Positions 8,879 through 19,363 are shown, numbered from the stretch's first letter. The stretch: DNA of 47,776 nucleotides from Bacilli bacterium (GCA_016296945.1 JAEDHQ010000006.1:1-47776); one strand, 5' to 3'. Notes: generated by a model from the letters alone, not told the origin. Numbers and translations are program-made.

Positions 8879-9822
8879 TATCTATTTATATTATTTGCAG
8901 CTTCTTTTGCTGCTTTCTTAGCAGCTTTTTTCATTTTTCTCTTATATCTACGACTATGCACATCAATAACTTCTGTATCTTCAGGAAGTTCTTCTAGCCC
9001 TTGACATAAGACATTTGGATCAGCATGGATTTTCTTCATTGTTTTTAATGCATTTACAAAGTAAAATCCATCACAGAATCTCTCATCAGTCACAACATCT
9101 AAAGTCATAACTTTACCAGGAACAATTTCTCCATTATCTACTACAGGAACCATTTTTTCTTTTCCCATTGAGATAAATAAACCTGTTGTTCCAAAATCAT
9201 ATAAATGATGATAAATAGATTCACCCTTAATTGATTTTAAGTTAGTTATAAACAATGAAGTATGAAATGGGCTTAATTTTAAAATGGCATTTGGTAACAT
9301 TCCATGTTTATCCATAAACTTTAATGTTCCAACCGCAAATTTGATGATGCAATTTGGAATAAAAGTTAATACACGTGCTAATTTATCTGTACCGTTATTT
9401 GCTTCAATTCTACTATTCTTTTTAATTGCTTCATCTACCATATCTTTGATTTCATAAATGCTTTCTTTACCAGTAAAGCAAAGCTTAACTTGAGAATCCC
9501 CAGCATTAGCACTTAAACTCTTCTTCACAACAAATGAAATATAAATCCCATTACGATGATAAATTCTTCCATTCATCACAAATCTATTAAGACGAGGATA
9601 CATTGCTATTAATCTAACTCCTGAAGCAATAACTAAATGCATATAATTGAAATGATGTCCTAATTCTCTTTGTTCAATAATAAATTTATCAAAAGCTTCA
9701 CATCGGGCATCATAACGACATAAGTTTTGTGAATCATGTCGTGATGACATAATGTGAGGCATAATTTTTTGAATTGGATCAAGTCCTTTTAATTTTTTTC
9801 CATCAGCTCTAAAACCAAACAT
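8878..9822 (-). CDS. 2-oxo acid dehydrogenase E2-like (CAT-fold) acyltransferase family protein, catalytic His replaced
   Basis: 314 residues related to the catalytic domain of dihydrolipoamide acyltransferases and chloramphenicol acetyltransferase, but with no lipoyl or E1/E3-binding domain. In true E2 the HxxxDG motif supplies the catalytic His; here the matching stretch is TDERFCDG, so His is Glu247 while Asp251-Gly252 remain. The SPFHTSLFITNLKSI region and YHHLYDFGTTGLF resemble the rest of the fold. The last 25 residues are Lys/Ala-rich. No dehydrogenase genes are nearby. Stand-alone proteins of this kind occur in other Bacillota, annotated E2-like without known function. The SD is weak, so the start is less sure. 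Confidence 0.75.
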   Translation of the reverse strand: MFGFRADGKKLKGLDPIQKIMPHIMSSRHDSQNLCRYDARCEAFDKFIIEQRELGHHFNYMHLVIASGVRLIAMYPRLNRFVMNGRIYHRNGIYISFVVKKSLSANAGDSQVKLCFTGKESIYEIKDMVDEAIKKNSRIEANNGTDKLARVLTFIPNCIIKFAVGTLKFMDKHGMLPNAILKLSPFHTSLFITNLKSIKGESIYHHLYDFGTTGLFISMGKEKMVPVVDNGEIVPGKVMTLDVVTDERFCDGFYFVNALKTMKKIHADPNVLCQGLEELPEDTEVIDVHSRRYKRKMKKAAKKAAKEAANNINR

Positions 9823-9952
9823 AAATAATCTGATAACATAATCCTTAAAAGATTATATTAATTTCCTTTCATTTTTATACCATATTTTACACTTTATTTC
9901 ATCAAACATCAATGCAATTATTAATACTTTAAAATTGCAAATGTATTATTAT

Positions 9953-11476
9953 TTATCTATTTTTTAGTCTTTCAAACGCTAAAAGTACTTCCGCATAAGT
10001 CTTTTGACTAACCATTAACACTTTTTGTTGAGAATTTGTTTTATTAGAATAAAAATCAACTTCAATCGAAACAATTCCTTTTTTAATTCTCCAAGGAGTT
10101 GAAATAGTACCCATTGATACAATGCTTGTCCAAGGTAAAATAACAGTTCTCTTTGTTAAGCACCCATTTGAAAGATATAAATTTTTTTGATCATAAGTTA
10201 TTCCTTGATGCTTTTTAGTCGGAATACTTAATAAAACAATAAATAATATTATAACTAATAATATAATTAAAATAATTATTGCAGTAGTTGTACTAATAAA
10301 AGCAAAAATAAATGGTAAAGCAATCAAAGAAAGAATAATCGAAGGAATACTAAAAAAATGAATAAATGATTTATTAGCAACATTGTTTTCAACATCCTTA
10401 TATTCGCAATTTAAATCTAATATTTTGATTATTTCTTTTACTTTTTCAATACTTTGCAATGGGATTATAAAATTATTAAACTGGTCATCGGTTTCTGTAT
10501 TACATAATCCAACCATCTCAACTGCTACTGTTGCATATCCTCGTTTAATTTGTACAACATCTTGTAATAAAACAATCCCTTTAATTCGATTTCTTGCAAT
10601 TGTATGACGATGCTGTGTAAAAAATCCATAAGAAACAACTAATTCAGATTCATTATATAATAATTTAAAATCATAATACTTTAAGTAATATCCTAAATCA
10701 ACAAACATTGTACTAACAGACACAACTATAAAGAATACAAAAATAATGATAAATAAAGTTGCTAAAGAAAATCCATCTACAATTGAAAAGGCAACTATTG
10801 AAAATAAAGTGATGCCAAAAAGTATCATTGAATATATTCTAATTGAAATAGAGCCAAACACTAATTCTTTACGCACCTTTTTATTATAACAATCCTTTAT
10901 TTCTTGATGCTTGATTTCTTCTTTATGGAATACTTCATTTTCTATTTCAGTATTACTTTCGCTAACTTTAATTCCTTTTTTTGCTAAAGAGATATTCTTC
11001 TTAATATCTTGTTCTAATTTTTCTATTTTTTCTTTTGTATCTACAATTTCTATTTCATTAATAAATGAATTAGCCGCATTACCCGAATCAATATTTAAAC
11101 TAGATAATTTAAATAAACGCATAAAGATATTACGTTCTACCGTTACGGCATGCATTTTGTTATATGGAACTACTTTTTTATTTTTAAATATTATTCCTTT
11201 ATTGAGTGTTAATGCTTCATCATTAATTTGATAAGATATATTCTTCCAATAGCAAATAGAAAAGACAAGAGCGATTGCTTCATATACGATAAAAACAATC
11301 CCAAGTCCTAGCAGCAATTTCTGTGAAGAATCAATACCAAAAAGACCAGAAAAGATTTCATCTTCTTCATCACTTAAACACATATTTAAAAATATGAATA
11401 GAATTGCGAGAGAGAATAACGAAGCAATCGTAAAGATATATTTGATATACTGCTTATTATACTTCATTTCTTCCAT
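9953..11476 (-). CDS. ydbT: YdbT-type membrane protein with three bacterial PH (DUF304) domains
   Basis: 507 residues. Each soluble domain follows a membrane pair: two helices at about 12-75 then a bPH2 domain (SYQINDEALTLNKGIIFKNK with VPYNKMHAVTVER); two helices near 205-255 then a second domain (YNESELVVSYGFFTQHRHTI); two helices near 375-415 then a third (LYLSNGCLTKRTVILPWTSI). This is the layout of Bacillus YdbT. It is encoded 2 bases after ydbS, with AAAGGTGA inside the ydbS end as SD. Function is unknown beyond an envelope role suggested for the Bacillus pair. A Glu/Lys-rich linker lies at about residues 150-195. Confidence 0.85.
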   Translation of the reverse strand: MEEMKYNKQYIKYIFTIASLFSLAILFIFLNMCLSDEEDEIFSGLFGIDSSQKLLLGLGIVFIVYEAIALVFSICYWKNISYQINDEALTLNKGIIFKNKKVVPYNKMHAVTVERNIFMRLFKLSSLNIDSGNAANSFINEIEIVDTKEKIEKLEQDIKKNISLAKKGIKVSESNTEIENEVFHKEEIKHQEIKDCYNKKVRKELVFGSISIRIYSMILFGITLFSIVAFSIVDGFSLATLFIIIFVFFIVVSVSTMFVDLGYYLKYYDFKLLYNESELVVSYGFFTQHRHTIARNRIKGIVLLQDVVQIKRGYATVAVEMVGLCNTETDDQFNNFIIPLQSIEKVKEIIKILDLNCEYKDVENNVANKSFIHFFSIPSIILSLIALPFIFAFISTTTAIIILIILLVIILFIVLLSIPTKKHQGITYDQKNLYLSNGCLTKRTVILPWTSIVSMGTISTPWRIKKGIVSIEVDFYSNKTNSQQKVLMVSQKTYAEVLLAFERLKNR

Positions 11477-11478
11477 TA

Positions 11479-11964
11479 CTATTCACCTTTATTCTTATCA
11501 GTAACTAACTTTTTAATTCTTTCTTTTACATTGTTTACTAATTCTTCAACTTCTTCTTTTTTAAATCCAGCAATATAATGATTAGATCCAGCAGTGCTTA
11601 TATCTAAACTAGCAATTCCTAATGCTAATTCAATTGGTCCTTGAGAAAAACCAATATCTTGAATTTGTACCATTGGAATTACTACACTTTCAATAAAGAT
11701 AATGCCATGATAGAATACAATTTCATCTTCTTTAATCAAATATAAATATTTTTTATACTGCAATTTGGGAAATATAAATGTATTAACAATTTGTAATAAT
11801 ATCAAAATTGAATATAGAATTACTGCGCCTAAATATAAACCAAATACATCTTTAGGAATAAATAAAATAGCATTTATATAACCAATAGCTAAAATCACAA
11901 GAAAAATTAATCTTGATATAAACCATTTTTTCTTTATTTTTTCATTAACATTTTTAAATTCCAT
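11479..11964 (-). CDS. ydbS: YdbS-type membrane protein with one bacterial PH (DUF304) domain
   Basis: 161 residues: two membrane helices at about 18-65, then a bPH2 domain with the typical YLIKEDEIVFYHGIIF-x-ESVVIPMVQIQDI segment and a GIASLDISTAG strand. It is the small partner of the three-domain protein encoded 2 bases downstream, and the pair should form one membrane complex. The ATG is preceded by GGAGAATTT. Confidence 0.85.
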   Translation of the reverse strand: MEFKNVNEKIKKKWFISRLIFLVILAIGYINAILFIPKDVFGLYLGAVILYSILILLQIVNTFIFPKLQYKKYLYLIKEDEIVFYHGIIFIESVVIPMVQIQDIGFSQGPIELALGIASLDISTAGSNHYIAGFKKEEVEELVNNVKERIKKLVTDKNKGE

Positions 11965-12023
11965 AAATTCTCCTCCACCCTTACTACATTATTATATCAT
12001 TTTTAATAAATAAAGTAAAATAA

Positions 12024-12048
12024 AAGATAAGAGAAAACCCCTTATCTT
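12024..12048 (-). terminator. Terminator after rpoC
   Basis: AAGATAAG (12024-12031) pairs with CTTATCTT (12041-12048), loop 9, followed on minus by TTTTATTTTACTTTA. It lies 16 bases past the rpoC stop. Confidence 0.85.
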
Positions 12049-12063
12049 ATTATTTTACAAAAA

Positions 12064-15000
12064 TTATTCTTCTTCTGTTGCTTTAATTTTGTAATCAGCA
12101 AAAGCAAGACCAGTACCAGCAGGAATTAATCCACCAATAATGATATTTTCTTTCAATCCTTCTAATGTATCCTTCTTACCACGGATTGCAGCTTCTGTTA
12201 AAACTCTTGTTGTTTCTTGGAATGATGCGGCAGATAAGAATGAATCAGATTTAAGTGAAGATCTTGTGATACCTAACAATAATGGCTTAACAATTGGAGG
12301 ATTCTTACCTTCTCTAATACAATCTGCCATATATGTTTGTAATTCACTACGAGAAATTTGAGATCCTGGCAATAAATCTGTATCTCCTTCAGATAATACA
12401 ACTACTTTACGTAACATTTGTTTAATGATGATTTCAATGTGTTTATCAACGATATCTACACCTTGACCACGATATACTTTTTGAACTTCTTTTAAGATAT
12501 ATTGTTCAACAGCTTCTACAGAAGATACTTTTAATAATTCTTTTGGATGAATTAATCCTTCAGTTAATTTATCTCCCGCTTCAACATGATCGCCAACCTT
12601 AACAGCTAAACGTTTACCTGCATCTGTTGTATATTTCTTTTCATCATTGATTGCTTTATTAGTAACAGTAATATCATAACGATTATCTTGAATTGGAACA
12701 ATACTTGTAACTTCACCCTTAATTTCAGAAATGATTGCTTTACCCTTTGGTTCACGTGCTTCAAATAATTCTTGAATACGAGGAAGACCTTGAGTAATAT
12801 CATCACCACCGGCAACACCACCACTATGGAATGTTCTCATTGTTAATTGTGTACCAGGTTCACCAATTGATTGAGCAGCAATAACACCAACAACTTCACC
12901 TTTTTCAACGATATCACCAGTTGATAAGTCAGAGCCATAACATTTAACACATACACCATTCTTACAATTACATGTAAGTAATGTACGAATATAAACTTCC
13001 TTAACTCCCGCTTTGACTACCATATCAGCAGTTGCATCATCAATAAATGTATTTGCAGGCACTAAAACTTTAGTTTCATCTTTTGGATCATAAATAGGTT
13101 TATTTGTATAACGTCCACGAATTCTATCATATAATGGAACAATAAGTTTCTTATCACCTGAAGTATCATTAGAATCTTCATATAAGTCAACTACTCTCAT
13201 GCCTTTGTCTGTATGACAATCATCTTGAGTAATGATAACATCTTGACTAACATCTACTAAACGACGTGTTAAGTATCCTGATTCTGCAGTCTTTAAGGCT
13301 GTATCTGTAGAACCTTTACGAGCACCGTGAGTAGAAACGAAGAATTCTGACATTGTTAAACCTTCCTTGAAGGCAGAAATGATTGGAATATCCATACTTT
13401 CCCCATTAGGTTTAGCCATCAAACCACGCATACCAGATAATTGTACGAAGTTAGCAATACTACCACGGGCACCAGAGTCACTCATCATGTAAATATGATT
13501 CTTAATATAATTAGCTTCCACTTCTTTCTTGATATCATTTTCTAATGTTCTCTTAGCACTATTCCATACATCAATAACGTTTTTACGACGTTCATCAGCA
13601 GTCATCTTACCACGTTTTAAGAACTTATCATATGTATCAACTTTTCTTTGAGCTTCAGAAATAACAGCTTCTTTTGTTCCAATTATTTGAATATCGCTAG
13701 CAGCAACTGTAATGCCAGATACTGTAGAATATTTAAATCCTAAATCTTTCATCTTATCAAGAGTCTTTGAAGTTTCAGCTAGTTTAAATTTCTTAAATAC
13801 CTCAGCGATAATCTTTGATAAGAACTTCTTAATAAATGGATGAGGAACTGGTAAAGTCTCAATATACTTTTTAATATTAGTTCCTTTTGGAATAAAGTAT
13901 TTATCTGGTACTTTTTGAGTTAAGTTAAAATCAGTAGATTCACAGATATATGGAGCGTATGGTTCAATATTAGGGAAGATTGTATTGAAAATAATCTTAC
14001 CATGAGTTGTAACAATATAATCATCTAAATGATCTGGATTATAACGAGCAATACGTTCATTTAACTTACAAGCAGGAATGGCAATACGAGTATGGAAACC
14101 AATTTCATCATTTTCATATGCCAATTCTACTTCATTAATATCTCTAAATACTCTACCATTACGAGGATCTTCAGGATCTTCAATTGTTAAGTAGTAGTTA
14201 CCTAAAACCATATCTTGAGATGGCGTAACAATAGGTTTACCATCCTTTGGAGCTAAAATGTTTTTAGATGCAAGCATTAATAAACGCGATTCAGCTTGTG
14301 CTTCTTCAGATAGTGGAACGTGAACAGCCATTTGGTCACCATCGAAGTCGGCATTAAAGGCTGTACATGCTAATGGATGAAGACGAATTGCTTTTCCTTC
14401 TACTAATTTTGGTTCAAATGCTTGAATACCTAATCTATGAAGAGTTGGAGCACGGTTTAATAATACCGGATGTTCCACAATAATCTTTTCTAGTTCAGTC
14501 ATTGCAATTGGATGACCTTGTTCAATCATTGTTTTTGCATCTTTTAAACTAATCTTATTATTATCATTCTTATCAGATGGACGATTCATAATTGCATTAA
14601 TGATAAATGATTTAAATAAAATTAATGCCATTTCGCGTGGGATACCACATTGATACATCTTTAAATCTGGTCCAACGCAAATAACTGAACGACCAGAGTA
14701 GTCAACACGTTTACCTAATAAGTTTTGACGGAAACGTCCTTGTTTACCTCTTAATAGATCAGATAATGATTTTAGAGGACGATTCTTATCTTGAACTTTC
14801 TTACTCTTCTTACCATTATCAATTAATGCATCAACTGCTTCTTGTAACATACGCTTTTCATTTTTAACGATTAAACCAGGAGCACGAACTTCAAATTGCT
14901 TACGTAAACGATTATTTCTATTTAAGATACGACGATATAAATCATTAATATCTGTTGTAGCAAAACGTCCACCATCTAATGGTACCATTGGTCTTAAATC

Positions 15001-15714
15001 AGGAGGTAATACTGGAACAACATCCATAATCATCCATTCAGGTTTATTACCAGATTTTTGGAATGCTTCTACAACTTCTAATCTTTTAATTAGTTTTTCA
15101 CGTTTTTGTTTAGTAGCCGTACGTAATTCTTCACGTAATTCTTTAACCATAGCATCTAAATCAAGTTCTTGTAACAACTTCTTGATTGCTTCAGCACCAG
15201 TTAAAGCTTTAAATTTACTGCTACCATATTCTCTCTTATATTGAGCACATTCTTGTTCTGTTAAAATACGACCTTTTTCAAGTTCTTCAATTGAACCTGG
15301 ATCGATAACGATATATGATGCTAAATATACGATATCTTCAACATATTTAGACTTCATATCTAACAATAAGGCAATTTTACTTGGACTATTCTTTAAGAAC
15401 CATGTATGAACTACTGGAGCAGCAAGTTCGATGTGACCCATACGTTCACGACGAACTTTACTTTCAGTAATATCAACACCACAGCGATCACATTTCTTGT
15501 CACTCTTTGACATTCTCTTAGATTTTCCACAAGAACATTGGTAATCTTTTTCTGGTCCAAAAATTACCTCACAAAATAGACCATCACGTTCTGGCTTTTG
15601 TGTACGATAGTTAATAGTTTCTGACTTTTTAACTTCACCATAACTCCAGCTTCTAATTTCATCTGGAGATGCAATGCCTATTTGTATATAACTATATTTC
15701 TTTTTACTTTTCAA
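12064..15714 (-). CDS. rpoC: DNA-directed RNA polymerase beta' subunit
   Basis: 1216 residues, full length. It forms the RNA polymerase active centre with beta. The N-terminal zinc ribbon is CxC...CxxC (QCSCG and KCDRCG, residues about 58-80). The Mg-binding NADFDGDQMAVH is at about residue 450, and the second zinc site CNCKNGVCVKCYG is at about 965. The start codon is TTG (M of MKSKKKYSYI) with GAGGTG 7 bases upstream. It follows rpoB by 28 bases and is closed by a terminator. Confidence 0.97.
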   Translation of the reverse strand: MKSKKKYSYIQIGIASPDEIRSWSYGEVKKSETINYRTQKPERDGLFCEVIFGPEKDYQCSCGKSKRMSKSDKKCDRCGVDITESKVRRERMGHIELAAPVVHTWFLKNSPSKIALLLDMKSKYVEDIVYLASYIVIDPGSIEELEKGRILTEQECAQYKREYGSSKFKALTGAEAIKKLLQELDLDAMVKELREELRTATKQKREKLIKRLEVVEAFQKSGNKPEWMIMDVVPVLPPDLRPMVPLDGGRFATTDINDLYRRILNRNNRLRKQFEVRAPGLIVKNEKRMLQEAVDALIDNGKKSKKVQDKNRPLKSLSDLLRGKQGRFRQNLLGKRVDYSGRSVICVGPDLKMYQCGIPREMALILFKSFIINAIMNRPSDKNDNNKISLKDAKTMIEQGHPIAMTELEKIIVEHPVLLNRAPTLHRLGIQAFEPKLVEGKAIRLHPLACTAFNADFDGDQMAVHVPLSEEAQAESRLLMLASKNILAPKDGKPIVTPSQDMVLGNYYLTIEDPEDPRNGRVFRDINEVELAYENDEIGFHTRIAIPACKLNERIARYNPDHLDDYIVTTHGKIIFNTIFPNIEPYAPYICESTDFNLTQKVPDKYFIPKGTNIKKYIETLPVPHPFIKKFLSKIIAEVFKKFKLAETSKTLDKMKDLGFKYSTVSGITVAASDIQIIGTKEAVISEAQRKVDTYDKFLKRGKMTADERRKNVIDVWNSAKRTLENDIKKEVEANYIKNHIYMMSDSGARGSIANFVQLSGMRGLMAKPNGESMDIPIISAFKEGLTMSEFFVSTHGARKGSTDTALKTAESGYLTRRLVDVSQDVIITQDDCHTDKGMRVVDLYEDSNDTSGDKKLIVPLYDRIRGRYTNKPIYDPKDETKVLVPANTFIDDATADMVVKAGVKEVYIRTLLTCNCKNGVCVKCYGSDLSTGDIVEKGEVVGVIAAQSIGEPGTQLTMRTFHSGGVAGGDDITQGLPRIQELFEAREPKGKAIISEIKGEVTSIVPIQDNRYDITVTNKAINDEKKYTTDAGKRLAVKVGDHVEAGDKLTEGLIHPKELLKVSSVEAVEQYILKEVQKVYRGQGVDIVDKHIEIIIKQMLRKVVVLSEGDTDLLPGSQISRSELQTYMADCIREGKNPPIVKPLLLGITRSSLKSDSFLSAASFQETTRVLTEAAIRGKKDTLEGLKENIIIGGLIPAGTGLAFADYKIKATEEE

Positions 15715-15742
15715 AATAATTCACCTCAAGTTTTTGAATTAG

Positions 15743-18700
15743 TTACATCTTCTTAACAGCTTTTTGAGCTAAAGTAATTTCTTCTACTAAACTCTTATTC
15801 GCTACATCTTCACCAGTTTCAGCATCAATTAACTTAACACTTAAACCTAGACCTTGTAATTCTTTAACTAAAACTCTAAATGATTCTGGAATACCTGGTT
15901 CAGGAATTAATTCACCATCACAAATAGCTTTACATACTTTATTACGTCCTACCATATCATCTGATTTGATAGTTAACATTTCTCTTAATGTGTAAGCAGC
16001 ACCATATGCTTCAAGTGCCCATACTTCCATTTCCCCAAATCTTTGACCACCGTTTTGGGCTTTACCACCCATAGGTTGTTGAGTTACTAATGTATATGAG
16101 CCTTCACTACGAGCATGCAATTTATCATCTACCATGTGGGCTAATTTAATCATATACATAACACCAACAGAAATACGGTTATCAAAAGGTTTTCCAGTAC
16201 GACCATCTCTTAAAACAGTCTTTCCATCAGGATCCATTCCAGCTTCCGCCATTATTTCGACTAAATCTTCATTACGAACACCATCGAATACTGGAGTAGC
16301 AACATGGATACCTAACTTCTTAGCTGCCATACCTAAATGGATTTCAAGTACTTGTCCGATATTCAAACGAGAAGGAATACCTTGTGGGTTTAACATAATA
16401 TCAACTGGTGTACCATCTTCCATATATGGCATATCTTCTTGAGGAAGAATACGTGAGATAACCCCTTTATTACCATGACGGCCGGCCATCTTATCACCTT
16501 CAGTGATCTTACGTTTTTGAACGATATATACACGAACGATTTCATTTACACCTGGATCTAAATCATCACCGTTCTTACGAGAGAAGTATTCAATACGATG
16601 AACAATTCCGCCACCACCATGAGGAACACGTTTAGATGTATTTCTTACATCTTTTGAGTTATCAGCAAATAAAGCATTTGATAATCTTTCTTCTGGAGTA
16701 GGTTCAGTTTGTCCTTTTGGAGTTACTTTACCAACTAAAATATCATTTTCATGAACTTCAGCACCTAAACGAACAATACCTCTTTCATCTAAGTTAGCAA
16801 TAGCTTCCTTACGATCATCTAATTCTCTTGTAATTTCTTCTTTACCATTCTTTGTATCACGCACTGCAACTTCATATTTTTCAATATGAATTGAAGTATA
16901 AACGTCATCTTGAACTAATCTTTCACTCATGATAACAGCATCTTCATAGTTATATCCATTCCATGTCATAAAAGCAATAACACAGTTTCTACCTAATGCC
17001 ATTTCACCTTGATCCATTGAAGCACCATCAGCTAAGACATCACCCTTCTTAACTCTTTCACCTTTGTAAACAATTGGTTTTTGATTTACACAAGTAGAAT
17101 GGTTAGAACGACAATACTTAATTAATGGATATTCTTTTAAAGCACCACTGTCTTCTAAAACAACTATCTTCTTAGCATCAACATATTGAACTTCACCATC
17201 ATTAGCACAGATTACAGCAACACCTGAATCGGCAGCAGCTTTTGCTTCAATACCTGTAGCAACAAATGGTGCTTCTGGTACTAATAGTGGAATTGCTTGA
17301 CGTTGCATGTTAGCACCCATTAAGGCACGGTTAGCATCATCATGTTCCAAGAATGGAATACAAGCAGTTGAAACAGCAACAATTTGTTGTGGACTAACGT
17401 CCATCATATCAATTTGTTTGCGATCATAGATGTTTGTGTCACCCGCATGACGAGCGGTAACTTTATCATCTTCAATTTCCATATTAGCATTAACTCTAGT
17501 ATTAGCTTGAGCAATATAATATCTTTCTTCTTTATCAGCTGTTAAATATACTTTTTCATCAGTAACAATAGATTTGCCATCTTTTTGGATAACTTTTAAA
17601 TATGGAGTTTCAATAAATCCATATTGATCTACTCGAGCATAAGTAGCTAAAGAGTTAATTAACCCAATGTTTTGACCTTCAGGTGTTTCAATAGGACAAA
17701 TACGTCCATAATGAGAAACGTGAACGTCACGAACTTCGAAACCAGCACGATCACGAGTAAGACCACCAGCACCTAATGCAGATAAACGACGTTTATGTGT
17801 TAATTCTGATAATGGGTTAATTTGATCCATAAATTGAGATAATTGGCTACTTCCAAAGAACTCTTTAATTACAGATGTTAAAGCTTTAATATTAATTAAG
17901 TTTTGAGGTACAATTGAACGAGGATCACTAGATGTAGACATACGATCTTTAACGTTCTTTTCCATCTTAAGTAAACCTGTTCTGAATTGATTTTCTAATA
18001 ATTCACCAATTAAGCGTAAACGTCTATTACCTAAGTGGTCAATGTCATCTACTTTCCCAACGCCTTGATGTAGATTCATATAATAACTTACACCAGCTAA
18101 AATATCAGAAATAGTAACAAAGTTACGAGTTTCAGATTGATCATTACCAACTAACTTAATAGTAGTTTTTTCATGATTCAAATCGTATTCTACTTCGATA
18201 GTTTCTAACATAACATGATCACTACCATCCATCATTTGTTCATATTCGTATTTTCTTAAAATCAAATCACGATGTGAACTTAAGTAGTCAACCATTTCTT
18301 CAGTAACTTGACTCCTAGCAGCAAATACTACTTCACCAGTTTCAGGATCAGTAATATCATTTACCAACTTAGCATTCATACTAATCATTTGTGATAATCT
18401 TGCTAAAACATCAAGTTTCTTATTAACTTTATAACGACCTACATTTGCCAAGTCATAACGTCTATTATCAAATAAACGACTTGCTAAATAGTTTCTTGCA
18501 CTTTCTGGATTTGCTTTTTCTCCAGGACGAATCTTTTCATAAAGTTCTTCTAAGGCATCATCAGAACCTAAAGATAAATCCTTTAAGAATGAATTTTGTA
18601 AATAGCGATTATTACCAAATAATCTAGTAATATCACGATTACTATTTAAACCTAGAGCACGTAAGAATGTAGTTAAGCAAATCTTTTTAGAACGGTCTAA

Positions 18701-19255
18701 TTTTGCATACCAAATATCTTTGCTTCCAGTTTCAAACTCAATCCATGCTCCACGAGTTGGAATGATTTGACCATAGAATTGTTTTTGACCACTCTTCTTA
18801 TCTACAGTACAATTGAAAAATGAACCTGCAGAACGAATGATTTGTGTAACAACTACACGTTCAGCACCATTAATAACAAAAGTGCCCCATGGAGTCATCA
18901 TTGGAAATTCACCAAAGAAAATCTTTTCTTGTGGTTTGATTTCTCCTGTTTCATTTGATTTAAGCATTACATCGACTTTTAATGGACGAGAATAGTTCAT
19001 ATCATTTCTCATCGCTTCTGTAATACTATATTTAGGTTCATCAAATTCAAAATCACCAAAATATAATTCTAAATTTTCGCCATGATCTTTAATTGGAGAA
19101 ATCTCAGCAAATAATTTTTTTAGTCCTTCATGAATAAACCAATCAAATGATTTTGTTTGCACTTCAATTAGATTAGGTAATTCAACATTTGTTTGTACTC
19201 GTGAATAATTACGACGAATACGATTTTTACCATACTTAACATTCTTGTAGCCCAA
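15743..19255 (-). CDS. rpoB: DNA-directed RNA polymerase beta subunit
   Basis: 1170 residues. I start it at the TTG at 19255 (product begins MGYKNVKYGKNRIRRNYSRV), because AGGTGG is 6 bases upstream and this is where beta subunits of Bacilli begin. An in-frame ATG at 19318 falls almost on the predicted transcription start. The rifampicin region SSQLSQFMDQINPLSELTHK and the KRRLSALGAGG stretch (about residues 490-525) carry the wild-type-like D, H and S residues. The active-site GRHGNKGVISRILP and the C-terminal GGKAQNGGQRFGEMEVWALE are intact. A tandem promoter lies upstream; rpoC follows. Confidence 0.97.
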   Translation of the reverse strand: MGYKNVKYGKNRIRRNYSRVQTNVELPNLIEVQTKSFDWFIHEGLKKLFAEISPIKDHGENLELYFGDFEFDEPKYSITEAMRNDMNYSRPLKVDVMLKSNETGEIKPQEKIFFGEFPMMTPWGTFVINGAERVVVTQIIRSAGSFFNCTVDKKSGQKQFYGQIIPTRGAWIEFETGSKDIWYAKLDRSKKICLTTFLRALGLNSNRDITRLFGNNRYLQNSFLKDLSLGSDDALEELYEKIRPGEKANPESARNYLASRLFDNRRYDLANVGRYKVNKKLDVLARLSQMISMNAKLVNDITDPETGEVVFAARSQVTEEMVDYLSSHRDLILRKYEYEQMMDGSDHVMLETIEVEYDLNHEKTTIKLVGNDQSETRNFVTISDILAGVSYYMNLHQGVGKVDDIDHLGNRRLRLIGELLENQFRTGLLKMEKNVKDRMSTSSDPRSIVPQNLINIKALTSVIKEFFGSSQLSQFMDQINPLSELTHKRRLSALGAGGLTRDRAGFEVRDVHVSHYGRICPIETPEGQNIGLINSLATYARVDQYGFIETPYLKVIQKDGKSIVTDEKVYLTADKEERYYIAQANTRVNANMEIEDDKVTARHAGDTNIYDRKQIDMMDVSPQQIVAVSTACIPFLEHDDANRALMGANMQRQAIPLLVPEAPFVATGIEAKAAADSGVAVICANDGEVQYVDAKKIVVLEDSGALKEYPLIKYCRSNHSTCVNQKPIVYKGERVKKGDVLADGASMDQGEMALGRNCVIAFMTWNGYNYEDAVIMSERLVQDDVYTSIHIEKYEVAVRDTKNGKEEITRELDDRKEAIANLDERGIVRLGAEVHENDILVGKVTPKGQTEPTPEERLSNALFADNSKDVRNTSKRVPHGGGGIVHRIEYFSRKNGDDLDPGVNEIVRVYIVQKRKITEGDKMAGRHGNKGVISRILPQEDMPYMEDGTPVDIMLNPQGIPSRLNIGQVLEIHLGMAAKKLGIHVATPVFDGVRNEDLVEIMAEAGMDPDGKTVLRDGRTGKPFDNRISVGVMYMIKLAHMVDDKLHARSEGSYTLVTQQPMGGKAQNGGQRFGEMEVWALEAYGAAYTLREMLTIKSDDMVGRNKVCKAICDGELIPEPGIPESFRVLVKELQGLGLSVKLIDAETGEDVANKSLVEEITLAQKAVKKM

Positions 19256-19276
19256 AATATTCCACCTCACTGTTAT

Positions 19277-19300
19277 ATTTTGCAAAAAGTGGAGCAAAAT
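19277..19300 (-). promoter_or_regulatory. Inverted repeat in the rpoB leader
   Basis: ATTTTGC (19277-19283) and GCAAAAT (19294-19300) form a 7-bp inverted repeat with a 10-base loop, in the short leader between the predicted transcription start and the SD. Its role is unknown. Confidence 0.3.
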
Positions 19301-19326
19301 AGTTAAATTTTTCCACATTCTTATGC

Positions 19327-19363
19327 ATTATATTATCATACCATTAAATTGTCAATTAGTCAA
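19327..19363 (-). promoter_or_regulatory. Two overlapping promoters of rpoBC
   Basis: On minus, TTGACA (19350-19355) is 17 bases from TATAAT (19327-19332), and TTGACT (19358-19363) is 17 bases from TATGAT (19335-19340). The two sets are shifted by 8 bases. Either would start transcription about 65-75 bases ahead of the TTG start. Confidence 0.8.

Noticed and set aside
8878..9822. E2 subunit of a working 2-oxo acid dehydrogenase
   Set aside because: No lipoyl domain, no E1/E3 genes nearby and the catalytic His is replaced by Glu.
19256..19318. 21-residue N-terminal extension of RpoB from an ATG at 19318
   Set aside because: The ATG falls at the predicted transcription start, the added residues are unlike any beta subunit, and the TTG at 19255 has a good SD.
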